The translations under genes and the position numbers were made by a program. The notes under the pieces were generated by a model. The model was not told the origin of the DNA. It did not search any database and saw only the letters and a program-made list of their open reading frames with translations. Of a stretch of DNA of 64,000 nucleotides, positions 17,619 to 28,771 are shown in pieces. Position 1 is the first letter of the stretch, and each line of letters begins with the position of its first letter. Source of the stretch: Symbiodinium natans (taxonomy: Eukaryota > Sar > Dinophyceae > Suessiales > Symbiodiniaceae); assembly GCA_905221605.1 (NCBI GenBank), contig CAJNDS010000573.1, forward strand, positions 5,001-69,000, written 5' to 3'.

Positions 17619-18730
17619 CAATGACATAAGACCTTCTGCCCCCGAACACAAGACGAAAGCTTGGAAGTGATGTTCTTCGCTCATGTTGTGAGAGCGGTTG
17701 CCAGCAAATGCACATCAACAAGAATGAAGAGACGATGGGGCGCTGTTACGAAATCCGGTCTTGATGAAACAACATAAAAGATGACCCTCTGAAGGTAGCA
17801 TTAGCACTTTACACTTGGCGCGTTCCCTTGTGTCATCTGCATATGCCGCACTGCATCACTGCAATAGACTCGATAAACTTCATGCGCGGCGAAAGAAGCC
17901 GTGAGCAAAGAATCGATAGTGGTACGTCCTGTGCAAGACACGCTTTAGCAGCGTTTTGATCCTTGCAAATCTGTCATTTCAGATGCATGCGTCCTCCTCT
18001 TCGCAGCCCGCAGGCCGATAGGACCTGTGGAATATACTGAATGGGAGTGTGGAAACCCGAACAGTGATGAAGGAGGCCACATTTTGAATACCACGCCAAC
18101 CATATTAACACACACACACACACACATACACACGCACACATGTCAACGTATGAATGTGCACCAAAATCATTCATTTTCACAAAAAGATAGTTAGGTTCTC
18201 CTAGATATTGTATGACCAAGGTTGGTGGACATGACATTGCTGGTCGACGGTGGGTCGCACTGGCTTGATGTGGAGCAAGCGCACCTTCGTTTCGTGAAGC
18301 AACCATCAGATCCTGACGCACACATGCCGTCCCTGCGTCGGCTTGTGCGCCCAACAGACCATGGGAATACATATTAAGAGGCCTTTTGTTGGGAGGTGGG
18401 CGGGGGGGGGTTTCAGGCTCAGGGGTTTACGGTTTCAGGAGTATAGGGTTCAGGAGTGTAGGCATGAAGTCCATTTCTTGTTCGCTTAAGTCGTCCCCGC
18501 AGTACTGACAGTGTGTTTGACTGCGCAAACCCACACAATCGCTTGCACCAATCAACAATCGCACAACACAAAGTGTAAACAGGGTAGAGCCCGCAGCGCG
18601 GGAGGCGCAACTCGTACACCTTTCTACGAATTGCTTAAGAACCCGCACAAAATAAGAAGCAGTCCTCCTTATCAGGGCAAAAAGGGGGTTTTCATGTTTT
18701 GACTGTTTGGGGGGGCTTCTTATAAGCAGA
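17619..18730. other. Probable 3' flank, no gene seen
   Basis: Holds a (CA)n microsatellite at 18107-18140. Several open frames on both strands lack any coding signature. 18400-18470 is TTTCAGGAG/TTCAGGG repeat-like. Confidence 0.5.
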
Positions 18731-18732
18731 TG

Positions 18733-18797
18733 GTACCCTAAACCCTAAACCCTAAACCCCAAACCCTAAACCCCAAACCCTAAACCCTAAACCCTAG
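18733..18797. repeat. (CCCTAAA)n array
   Basis: Nine heptamers with CCCCAAA variants. Confidence 0.9.
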
Positions 18798-18829
18798 TTC
18801 TTCAGAGCCCTTAGAGCTCAGAGCCCAAG

Positions 18830-18907
18830 GACTGGGAATCGGTGCGAAGCAAATTGGGCGCCTTTATGCGAGAATGCAGAGCCAACCAGGAGCCGAACAA
18901 TCCTGTG
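18830..18907 (+). CDS. Candidate gene 18.8-20.3 kb, exon a
   Basis: Acceptor GAGCCCAAG (ends 18829), phase-0 frame DWESVRSKLGAFMRECRANQ then EPNNPVV up to donor GTG|GTTAGG. Composition is coding-like and flanked by telomere arrays on both sides. Product unknown. Confidence 0.4.
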
Positions 18908-19018
18908 GTTAGGATTTAGGGTTTAGGGTTTAGGGTTTAGGGTTTAGGGTTTAGGGTTTAGGGTTTAGGGTTTAGGGTTTAGGGTTTAGGGTTTAGGGTT
19001 TAGGGTTTAGGGTTTAGA
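18908..19018. repeat. (TTTAGGG)n array
   Basis: About 15 heptamers starting at the presumed donor site of the preceding exon. Confidence 0.9.
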
Positions 19019-19151
19019 ATTCTAATCGGCAGCCCATCTGTCATTCTCATCAGTATTTCTACCACTACTGAACTACTGCTACTACTACGGCTTCTACCAC
19101 CACCCTAAACCCTAAGCCCTAAAACTTAATCCCTAAACACCATGATGTGAG

Positions 19152-19250
19152 GAGACGGAGAACCTGCACATGAAGCTGCGCATGATGGACAACTCAAAGA
19201 GGAGACGCGTTTTGCACAGAGATTTCAAAGAAGAAGAATCAGAATTAAGT
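19152..19250 (+). CDS. Candidate gene 18.8-20.3 kb, exon b
   Basis: The frame ETENLHMKLRMMDNSKRRRV continues LHRDFKEEESELSA before a G run. Charged and helical, likely coiled coil. Boundaries approximate. Confidence 0.4.
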
Positions 19251-19255
19251 GCGGG

Positions 19256-19700
19256 GGGGGGAGTTCCCGAAAGTAGGGTTCGGGGTTAGGGCTTAGGGCT
19301 TAGGGCTTAGGGTTTAGGGTTTAGGGTTTAGCGTTTAGAGTTTAGGGTTTAGGGTCAAGGAGCATAAGGGGATCCTACTATTTGGGGGTCTATATTAAGC
19401 GGTCCCATAAGCCCCTTGATGACAATGAAGTGATAGTCAAGACATAGTCCTCGTCGTAGTCTTAGTCTTAGTAGTTACAAAGGTAACTGCATATTATATA
19501 TATATTATTTATTTATATATTTTAATTCTATTTATATTTATATTTATATTTATATCTATTTTATATGTGTGTTGCCAGTGCGTCTCGTGTCATTGTCATT
19601 ATCATTACGATTACGACTACAGAGTCCAATGCGCTTAAGTATACGTTTGCATGTACTGTTTTACGTTGATGATGAGCATTCTTGCTCTGACTAGTGTGAT
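19256..19700. repeat. Telomere-like and AT-rich intron-like DNA
   Basis: TTTAGGG variants at 19275-19355 and an AT-rich run of ATTTATAT units at 19495-19570. No coding recognised. Confidence 0.6.
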
Positions 19701-19930
19701 TACCGCTTTCATGGATACCAGTTCTATGATCACTATACTCTTCTTACTGCCATTAGCACATTCTTGCTGTACACGTAGCACCAACAGTAATACTCTCGGC
19801 AAACCTGTGATTCCTGATGCCATTGCACGCCGGGCGCTTGAGACCGAATGGTGTGTTGAAAGAAGTGGTGATGTACACCCTAAACCCTAAACCCTATACC
19901 CTATAAACCCTAAACCCTCAACAACCCAAG

Positions 19931-20028
19931 GACCGTGGTTGCGCACGACGTGGAGGTCTCGGCCTTCCACCCGCCACTGGTGGGAGGGAGCGATGCGGGT
20001 GAGCCCGATACGAAGATATGCTTGCAGG
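19931..20028 (+). CDS. Candidate gene 18.8-20.3 kb, exon c
   Basis: After acceptor AACCCAAG (ends 19930) the frame reads TVVAHDVEVSAFHPPLVGGS then DAGEPDTKICLQV; a GT donor follows at TTGCAG|GTCGC. No family recognised. Confidence 0.4.
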
Positions 20029-20085
20029 TCGCTAGGTTGGAGGTCGGAATTTTTTTGGTTTTCCACTGAAATTCTGCTTTTCTAG

Positions 20086-20247
20086 AAGAGTAGAGTCATA
20101 GAACAGCTGTGTAAAGTAGAGCTTTGCGTCAAAGCCCAGTTCGGCAACTTTGCCTTCGACGACGCGAACAAGAAGAAGACACAGCCGAGCCTTGTTGGCA
20201 TCACGGAGTTCGAGCCGTTGGCCGACTTCATGGATGCCAGCCCATAG
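20086..20247 (+). CDS. Candidate gene 18.8-20.3 kb, terminal exon
   Basis: Acceptor GCTTTTCTAG (ends 20085), frame KSRVIEQLCKVELCVKAQFG then NFAFDDANKKKTQPSLVGIT and EFEPLADFMDASP with TAG at 20245-20247. Coding-like; no family recognised. A long minus-strand frame over the same bases has poor composition and is not preferred. Confidence 0.45.
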   Translation, partial: KSRVIEQLCKVELCVKAQFGNFAFDDANKKKTQPSLVGITEFEPLADFMDASP

Positions 20248-21145
20248 CTGTATTGGTTCCTGCAGTATTTTTAATTCAAGCAAAGGGCACACGTGAGGGG
20301 CAAAGCCCGATTCGACGTGTTCAGATGACAACTCTGCAGACCCATTGCGATGCCCCCTGCTCCGTAGCTGTGGACAGCTCGGTCTGCAGCGTGGTCTCTG
20401 TTGTTGGCTTGTGCTGCTCTGAAGTGGCCAAACTGGCAGGGCCAGTTTCAGGTCCCGTGATTCAACTTGCCCTGGTTTTGAAGAGTCGCCGTTGGCGTGT
20501 CGTGACGTAGTGTCTATCGTGGCAATCGTGGATGCTGTGCTTCTGGCGCTCATTTTGGACAAAGGCACTGCTAACAAGAGTTTTTGCGTCAGTAACATCA
20601 AGGAAAAGTACAACTATCTAGCAATGACGAATCATCACGAATCACCCCAAAGGAGTCAAATACGGCTACCAACTATATAAGAATACATACCTTGCGTAAC
20701 CCTTCCCCTGAAGTATCACCCGCCCCCCTTGTGTAGTCCCGCACACTACACCCCAAACCCGCTGGTTCCTACACCCCCCCCCCCCAATCTCCTCCAAAGG
20801 ATTTCGGACTCAGCCTTGCCTACCATTAGGGTTTAGGGGGCTTAGGGGAATCAATGTTCGTAACTATCAGTAGTTTGTATAAGTACCCAAGTAAGCCCGA
20901 AACCCTAAGGTTTAATTGAAGCTTAACTCTTGGCCAACTAAGGACCAGAGTTTCCCAAGCAGGACCAGAACCCTCAACCCTAACCCCTAAACCCAAAACC
21001 CTATAACCCTATAACCCTTATAACCCTATAACCCTATATACCTGAACCCAAGTATCCCCCAAGTTAAGGATGAGGTTGAGGGAACCTCCCTCTCTCCCCC
21101 CCTCCCTCCCCCCCCCCCCCCCCCCCCCACACATAGCTCTAACCA
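20248..21145. other. No convincing gene
   Basis: Plus frames at 20492-20680 and 20250-20510 are open but unconvincing. 20730-20790 and 21095-21130 are C-rich. 20940-21050 has degenerate CCCTATAACCC units. Confidence 0.4.
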
Positions 21146-21159
21146 TCTTGCAGGAGACC

Positions 21160-22430
21160 ATGCTGAAGGGTTAGAGGGTTTAGGGCTTAGGGCTTTAAGG
21201 TTTAGGGTTTAGGGTTTAGGGTTTAGGGTTTAGGGTTTAGGGTTAGACCCATAACAAAAGAGGCTAGAGGGTTTGGGGCTTAGGGTTAGGAGTTTAAAGT
21301 TTATAGGGTTTAGGGTGAGAGTTTGGAGTTTAGGGTTTAGGGCTACGGAACATTCTGTAAACAGGCCCCCTATGCAGTACAGCCCAAAGGCCCCCCAACG
21401 AAGACAGTGACCCAAAGGAGCACCCCCCTTTTGCAAGTTTAGACAGCGGGGGCGATGCCCAGGCCGCTGACTCAATTTCTTTCTCAAACCCTCGGTTTAG
21501 GGTTTCGGGTTTAGGGTTTAGGGGTTTAGGGTTTAGGGTTTAGGGGTTTAGGGTTTAGGGGTTTAGGGTTTAGGGTTTAGGGTTTAGGGTTTAGGGTTAG
21601 CTCACCCTATATAGGGGGGGGGGAGGTAGGGAAGGGAGGGGGAGGGGACGTGACGGAACCTTAAATCCTAAATCGCACACCCTAAGTCCGAGATCCTAAA
21701 TCCTTCGGCCCCTAAATCCTGGATCCTAAAACCTAAATCCTAAATCCAAGAAAACCAAATGGGGAGTGTGACCCCATCACGGTTTTCAATATTCTTTATA
21801 TATACATAGGAAGAGCAGGTTCAGGGTTTAGGATTTAGGGTTCAAAAGTTTAGGGTTTAGGGTTTAGGGTTCAAAAGTTTAGGGTCACGTGCTTGGGCTG
21901 AAGGGGCCCATGACCCCCTGCTTGTACGCCAACCCGCAGAATGCACAGGGCTTAGCGCAAACCCAAAACCCTAGAATCTTCGCTAAGCTTGGGGTTGAGG
22001 GTTCAGGGTTTCGGGAGTCCCAGTACCCCCAAACCTTGAACCCTGATAAAGCCTGACCGGTTGACTCTCCTATGCCAGGGGTTCGTGATGTGTCTTCTTA
22101 GGAATCGGCTTTGGCTAGGGCTTAGGGTTGTTTAGGGTTTAGGTTTAGGGGGGCTCGGTGTGGGGTCCGAACCGAAGATCCAGGTGACCACAACCACTCT
22201 CGGCGCGCGGCGACGCCGATGCAGGCAGGGTTCAGAGCTTCAGGTTCAGGGTTTCGGGTTTGGGGTTTAGGGTTTAGGGGTTTCAGGATCCTGGGAGCTC
22301 GCTCAGCCATCAACCCTCAAGCCTAAGCCCCACTTCTCACACCTGAGGCGGTGTTGGTAAGTCATGTACCGTAATCCTAAACCCTAAACCCTAAACCCTA
22401 AACCCTAAACCCTAAACCCTAAACCCATGA
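21160..22430. repeat. Dense telomere-like arrays
   Basis: TTTAGGG at 21190-21245, 21490-21600 (with TTTAGGGG variants) and 21830-21895; CCCTAAA at 22376-22428; CCTAAATC variants at 21660-21750. A GC-rich exon-like piece lies at 22145-22220. No gene is called. Confidence 0.75.
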
Positions 22431-22433
22431 ACC

Positions 22434-22495
22434 TCTACCTTAAGCTGTACATGGTTCCCAGGCCCGAAGCTGGAGGCTTTTGCCCGCTTCCGGGT
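22434..22495 (+). other. Exon-like fragment with duplicated end
   Basis: The frame NLYLKLYMVPRPEAGGFCPL ends in GGCTTTTGCCCGCTTCCGGG. A near copy (GGCTTTTGCCTCCGGATTTC) reappears at about 22606 after a CCCTAAA array. This resembles the exon-end duplication at 16197/16355. Confidence 0.3.
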
Positions 22496-23011
22496 TTAGG
22501 GCTTCGAGGGTTGGAAGGTTGAATAGGTTTGAACTCAGGGGTCTCAGGGGTCTTTGGGGATTAAACCCTAAATCCTAAACCCTAAACCCTAAACCCTAAA
22601 CCCTTTGGGGCTTTTGCCTCCGGATTTCAGGGTTGCAGGTTGTCAGCATGGCTTCTGCCGCAAGGGCATGAAGCGTTGGTTAACAGATCCGTTCCTTTGC
22701 AAGGTCCCAAAGGACATGGATCCTGGATTTCCTATTACTGAATTTCATCATCGAATGTTTATTTTCACTACTTTAGACTTTTGTAATTTCAATGTTCTTA
22801 AGATTGCGAGTCTAGGGGCAGCCTTCGCAATGCAAACGTCGACCCACCCTCTAAACCTCATCCCGAAAGCCTATACTCTCTCAACTCTGAATCCTCTACC
22901 CTGAGCCCTAACCTTCATTCCCGAAAGTACTACCCCCGCCCCCGCCCTATACACACTTTGTCTCTGTATCCTATTGACCTCTCCAGGGACCTAGAAATTT
23001 CAGGTTTATGG

Positions 23012-23836
23012 TTTTTTCGTCGGCCCCCCAACCTCTCCACACTCCAATTTGTTACGCCATGTTTTGGTTGTTGCGAGCTGCGTCGTGAAAAGGGTAGACG
23101 CCAAACAAGAAGTCCCCAACTTGGCTTTTTGCTCAGCACGCAGTGTTTTTGCAAAACATCGTGCAACAAATTTAGGTGTATCCCACATCTGACGGCTGTA
23201 AGACCCCAGAACGTTGCAGGATCTAAACGCTTGTCACCCGCTAAACAAGCGTCAGGCGGGAAAGTCGTGGGAAACAAAAACGCCTTCGTGGACCCGCGGA
23301 GAAAATTCGCGTACACACGCCGCACGAGCTCAAAGGGACATCTGAAGGGAAATACATGGGTTACGCAGGAAAAGTCAAGGGAAACGCAGGGTTCCGAGGG
23401 AAATCCAAGGGAAATCATCCCACGAAAAAGCGTCGACAACAAAAAGCTCACGGGAACACATGGTGGGAAAGGCCAGTTTTTGGCTCCTCCTTTGTTCACA
23501 GCACAGATGGCCAAAGCACAAACAAAACATTGCGTAACAAATTCTCACTTGATTGCTTTAAGACCCCTTGGGGTTTTTGCGACTGCGTCCAGGAGAAAAA
23601 CTGGGCATCACAAATAGGCGTGTTAAGCCGTCAATACTTTGATTATTGCCATCTTTCGTGAACGAGTGGGAGAAGCCAAACAACAATGCACGTAACTCAC
23701 GTAGCAGTGGCGTCTACAAGTCCACCTTGTTCACGACACATGCTGCCAACAACCGTACGTTCAGTCTTAGCTCGCGACAATGAAAACCTGGCGTAACACA
23801 TTGGAGCGCGGAGAGGTTTGGGGGTCGACAAAATTG
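23012..23836. mobile_element. Foldback / TIR element ~825 bp
   Basis: Left end 23018-23080 and right end 23768-23830 are inverted copies over about 63 bp: CCCCAACCTCTCC..CTCCAAT and GTTACGCCA are present with about 80% identity on the opposite strand. A ~20-bp motif around GCGTAACAAATT also occurs internally at 23152 and 23525. No transposase is recognised in the open frames (22958-23617 plus, 22930-23514 minus). Confidence 0.75.
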
Positions 23837-24094
23837 TAAAATATTGTAAAGACCTTATGGTGGAAGCCAAAACCTTGGAAACCTAAAAAATTGACAAATC
23901 GCGCTGGGAAGGCACATTTCCTACTTTAAAAGTCCGGGAAGAAAGTTGGAAATCCCATCACATCCGCGGTCTAGGTCCCATGTCCCCAGGGTCCCAGCAC
24001 GTTTTGTCGCAGGCCTTTTTTGAGACGCGGCCATGGAGAGCAGGGAAGGAGTGAAGGCAACGAACGGCCTTGCAGCTTGTCGCGGGCGGCGTGG

Positions 24095-25080
24095 CTTCGG
24101 GAATGCGGAATGCGCGATGTTCTGTGTTTGCACCGAGTGGCCCGACGAATGTGCGATGCGAGACCCCAAAAAAGCGCGAGGCGCGAGCGATAATATATAC
24201 GTGCAGCATGTTTGACGGGCGCACGCCTTTCGCGCCGATGCCGACGTCGGACGTCAGGGCGTTGGCAAAACGACGGTCTTCTTTTGGATGTTGTTCGGAG
24301 AGGCTGGCGTGCCTCACGGATGGGGAGGGGATGGAAGGGGAGGGTCCCCTTCCACGTCGATTCCTGCTCTGGGTTCTGCTTTGCTGGTCGTTTTTGTTTG
24401 GTTTGTTTTCTGCGAGTGGAGTGGGTTTTCGGACCCTCCATGTAAGGTTTCCAACTGTCCCCTTCCCTGGTTGGACAGGGAACCCCTAGCGTTTGGACCG
24501 AGTCTCCCGACGAATGCGCGATGCGAGACCAAAAAATTGCGAGGCGCGAGTGAAAAGCCACGAGTGGTTGCAGCACGTTTGCCCGTTGAGCTTCATCCTC
24601 CGGATGAACGCACGCGCGCTTCTCGCGCCGACGCCGACGCTTCCGACGTCAGTGGCAAAACGGTGGTTTTCTCTTGGATGTTGTTCGGAAAGGCGCCAGG
24701 GTCGCAGCCCGCTCCGGATGCTGGCTTGCCTCACGGATGGGGAGTGTATGATGTGAGGGGAGGGCCCCCGTCCACGTCGATTCCTGTTCTGGGTTCTGCT
24801 TTGCTGGTCGTCTTTTGTTTGGCTTGTCTTCTTATATGGAGTGGGTTTTCGGACTGCTCCATGTTTGTGTTTTTGGGTCTGCGTATGTCTGCGTTTGGAC
24901 CGAGTCTCCCGTCGAATGCGCGATGCGAGACACTCGCGCGAGTAAAAAAACACGAGTCGTGCAGCATGTTTGCCCCTTTGAGTTACATCGCACGGATGAC
25001 CGCACGAACGCTTTTCGCGCCGACGCTTGGTTGGATGCGCGGCGGCTGCGGTTCACGTCTTGACGCGACCACGGTTGCAA
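24095..25080. repeat. ~365-400-bp tandem repeat, 2.5 copies
   Basis: CGAATGCGCGATGCGAGAC recurs at about 24144, 24509 and 24910, and TCCACGTCGATTCCTG at about 24352 and 24770. The units are GC-rich and the long frames (for example 24288-25220) follow the repeat and carry no motif. Confidence 0.8.
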
Positions 25081-25507
25081 GCCGTTCTGGGTGTAGTCGT
25101 GCTTCACAGCCGGGCCCCTTGCAATACCCGTTTTCGCCCGTGTATAATGCGTGGTTCAACCCCACCACCCAGATGTTCAAGGATTTCGGCTGGCTGAGAT
25201 CCTTGGTTTCCAGGGGTTAAAGCGACTTCCAAAAAAACCCTCCTATCTGGGAGTTCAGCCGGCTGAAATCCTTGGGTGCAAGGTCAAAAAAAGTGCTGAT
25301 GGTTAATCGACATCCTTTAAAGGAGCCACAACCCGCGGCATCTCATCTTATGTTTCTATATCATCTATATCTTCTCGTCAGATTCTTCATTGAATATACC
25401 TCTTCTTCATCGTTCACAACGTTCGCACGAATCATCTTTTTTCCTTCGAGATCCTTCGTTTGAATGAGTGAATGGCGCTGAACGGGGGCAGTGAAAGGCC
25501 TCTAATC

Positions 25508-27746
25508 CCTCATGCTTCGGGGGGGTCGTGTTCATCTTTCAAGTGGCCCGTCATGTGTGCTACTGTGCTGTTCCCACATGGTCGTGTTCATCTTTCAAGT
25601 GGCCCATAATGCGCTGTTCCCACATGGTCGTGTTCATCTTTCCCGTGGCCCATTATGCGTGCTACGGAGCGGTTCCCACATGGTCGTGTTCATCTTTCAA
25701 GTGGCCCGTTTTGCGTGCTGCTGTGCTGTTCCCGCATGGTCGTGTTCTGAGGGGGCAGTGAAGAGCCCGTTATCACTCGTGCTTCGGGCACCCAGGTGGG
25801 AGTGAAGGGCCCGGAGGGTTTGAGGGGCCAGTGAAAAGCCTCTAATCCCTCATGCTTCGGGGGGGGGTCATGTTCATCTTTCCAATGGCCCGTTATGCGT
25901 GCTAGGGTGCTGTTCCCACAAGGTCGTGTTCAATTTTTCCAGTGGACCGTTAGGCGTGCAGCCTCGTGTTCATCTTTCAAGTGGCCCGTTATGCGTGCTA
26001 CTGTGTTGTTCCCACATGGTCGTGTTCATTCAAGTGGCCCGTTATGCGTGCTACTGTGCTGTTCCCACATGGTCGTGTTCATTTTTCAAGTGGGGCCCGT
26101 TATGCGTGCCGTGCTACTCTGCTGTTCCCACATGGTCGTGTACGTTTTTGAAATGGCCCGCATGGTCGTGTTCATCTTTCAAGTGGCCCGTTATGCGTGC
26201 TACTGTGCTGTTGCCACATGGTCGTGTTCACTTTTCAAGCGGCATCTTCTTGCCGTCGGAAAACCAAAAAATTTTCAAGTGGCCCATTATGTGTGCTAAA
26301 GTGCTGTTCTCACATGGTCGTGTTCATCTTTCAAGTGGCCCGTTTTGCGTGCTGCTGTGCTGTTCCCGCATGGTCGTGTTCTGAGGGGGCAGTGAAAAGC
26401 CCGTTATCACTCGTGCTTCGGGCACCCAGGTGGGAGTGAAGGGCCCGGAGGGTTTGAGGGGCCAGTGAAAAGCCTCTAATCCCTCATGCTTCGGGGGGGG
26501 GTCATGTTCATCTTTCCAATGGCCCGTTATGCGTGCTAGGGTGCTGTTCCCACAAGGTCGTGTTCAATTTTTCCAGTGGACCGTTAGGCGTGCAGCCTCG
26601 TGTTCATCTTTCAAGTGGCCCGTTATGCGTGCTACTGTGTTGTTCCCACATGGTCGTGTTCATTCAAGTGGCCCGTTATGCGTGCTACTGTGCTGTTCCC
26701 ACATGGTCGTGTTCATTTTTCAAGTGGGGCCCGTTATGCGTGCCGTGCTACTCTGCTGTTCCCACATGGTCGTGTACGTTTTTGAAATGGCCCGCATGGT
26801 CGTGTTCATCTTTCAAGTGGCCCGTTATGCGTGCTACTGTGCTGTTGCCACATGGTCGTGTTCACTTTTCAAGCGGCATCTTCTTGCCGTCGGAAAACCA
26901 AAAAATTTTCAAGTGGCCCATTATGTGTGCTAAAGTGCTGTTCTCACATGGTCGTGTTCATCTTTCAAGTGGCCCGTTTTGCGTGCTGCTGTGCTGTTCC
27001 CGCATGGTCGTGTTCTGAGGGGGCAGTGAAAAGCCCGTTATCACTCGTGCTTCGGGCACCCAGGTGGGAGTGAAGGGCCCGGAGGGTTTGAGGGGCCAGT
27101 GAAAAGCCTCTAATCCCTCATGCTTCGGGGGGGGGTCATGTTCATCCTTCCAATGGCCCGTTATGCGTGCTAGGGTGCTGTTCCCACATGGTCGTGTTCA
27201 TCCTTCAAATGGCCCGTTATGCGTGCTACTGTGCTGTTCCCACATGGTCGTGTTCATCTTTCCAGTGGCCCGCATGGTCGTGTTCATCTTTCAAGTGGCC
27301 CAATATGCGTGCTACGGTGCTGTTCCCGCACGGTCGTGTTCATTTTTCAAGTGGCCCGTTATGCGTGCTACTGTGCTGTTCCCACATGGTCGTGTACGTT
27401 TTTGAAGTGGCCCGCATGGTCGTGTTCATCTTTCAAGTGGCTTGTTATGCGTGCTACTGTGCTGCTGCCACATGGTCGTGTTCACTTTTCAAGCGGCATC
27501 TTCTTGCCGTCGGAAATCGCAAAAATTTTCAAGTGGCCCGTTATGTGTGCTAAAGCTGTTCCCACATGGTCGCGTTCATCTTTCAAGCGGCCTGTTTTGC
27601 GTGCTGCTGTGCTGTTCCCGCATGGTCGTGTTCTGAGGGGCAGTGAAGAGCCCGTTATCACTCGTGCTTCGGGCACCCAGGTGGGAGTGAAGGGAGTGTT
27701 TGAGGGGCCAGTGAAAAGCCTCTAATCCCTCATGCTTCGGGGGGGG
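25508..27746. repeat. 56-bp satellite with 634-bp higher-order repeat
   Basis: The basic unit contains TTCAAGTGGCCCGTTATG and GTTCCCACATGGTCGTG, period about 56 bp. It is arranged in superunits separated by a ~100-bp spacer with CTCATGCTTCGGGGGGG. Two superunits (about 25814-26447 and 26448-27081) appear identical; a third (27082-27746) diverges. Open frames across the array are repeat-derived. Confidence 0.95.
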
Positions 27747-27752
27747 GTCATG

Positions 27753-28771
27753 CCGAGGAAGCCCGCCCTCGCCCCCTTGCGGACGCCGGCCTGGGCGACT
27801 GGCCGCATGGTTGGCAAAGCTACGCGTCGCGCACCCGGAACCTTCACTTCCGCGACAGCGTGCTATTGCCATCCTTGCCGCCAGCCGCATCTGCGCTTTT
27901 GCGTTCGCAGGCTGGGCCGCATGCGGGAGCCTGGCTAACAGCAGTGCCCGCTGAGCCCGCCATGACATTGGAACCCCAGGCCATGCAGGTGGCACTGCGC
28001 CGACGCCTCCGCCTCGCACTCCCGCTCCACTCCGATCGCTGTGGGCCCTCTCCGGGGTGCGGCGTGCAAGTAGATGCTTTCGGGGACCACGCCTTGGCAT
28101 GCCCCCGCAGCGGCCTCCTCGCCCGCCGTGCCAAGATAGTGGAACGGGCGTGGGTGCGGGCGGCTCGGGAAGCAGTTGGGGCAGACGGGCAAGTAGTCCC
28201 GCAGCAATGGCTGGCCCACACCACGGCCCCCGGGTGGACCCTTCCGACAGGCGCCGCTTGGACCTGGTAATCTATGGCGCCACGCCTCTGGGAGGAGCGC
28301 TGTGCTGCGACGCCACGCTGGTCTCCCCGCTGACCCGGACGGGCTTGCCGCAGCCCGGCGCTGCTGCGACGGACGGAGCGGTCCTGCGGGTCGCGGAGCG
28401 CCGCAAGCGCCACGCATACCCGAAGCTGTGCGCGGGAGGGCGGAGCCAGGGCGCGCTCCAACTTGTGCGCGACCTGGTCCGGATCCGTGCGCAGCGCGCG
28501 CCGCCCGCGCTGCGGCAAGCAGCCGCTTCGGCGTGGGCACGGCGCTGGTGGAGCCAGCTATCGGTGTCGGTCCAGCAGGCCGTCGCCAGCACGGCCTTGG
28601 GCTGTTCCTGGCCTGTGCCCCACCCCAGCCAGCGGGTTGGTCCTGACCTGGACCAGGTCCTGCACCTCGCTGAAGCGCCGCGCCAAAGCAGGCTGCCGCT
28701 GCGCTGATGGCGCTGCCGCGCCTTCGGCGACTGCGGCTTTTAGCCGCTAGGGACACACACATCGCAGCGGA
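27753..28771 (+). mobile_element. 5'-truncated LINE insertion in the satellite
   Basis: 1,019 bp of GC-rich unrelated sequence lies between two copies of GTCATG (27747-27752 and 28772-28777), interrupting the satellite. It encodes only the C-terminal end of a LINE protein, as expected for target-primed insertion with 5' truncation. Confidence 0.8.
27755..28707 (+). pseudogene. LINE polyprotein C-terminal fragment
   Basis: Frame 1 reads ADAGLGDWPHGWQSYASRTR, RSQAGPHAGAWLTAVPAEPA and CGVQVDAFGDHALACPRSGL. The frame then shifts near 28230 and continues RRLDLVIYGATPLGG, CCDATLVSPLTRTG and AYPKLCAGGRSQGALQLV to the stop at 28705-28707. The Cys/His cluster and the D-A-T-L-V-S-P block are typical of the tail of dinoflagellate LINE polyproteins, as I recall them. 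The first half of the protein, including RT, is absent. Confidence 0.65.

Noticed and set aside
20032-20613. 193-codon minus-strand frame
   Set aside because: Composition is poor and the plus strand contains a better exon with an acceptor and stop.
24288-25220. 310-codon plus frame
   Set aside because: Follows the ~400-bp tandem repeat, no motif, and overlapping minus frames are equally open.
25895-27725. Several plus frames with Cys/Val-rich repeats
   Set aside because: Translation of the 56-bp satellite; identical frames recur at 634-bp spacing.
27844-28762. Long minus-strand frames over the LINE tail
   Set aside because: GC-rich shadow frames; the plus strand carries the recognisable LINE motifs.
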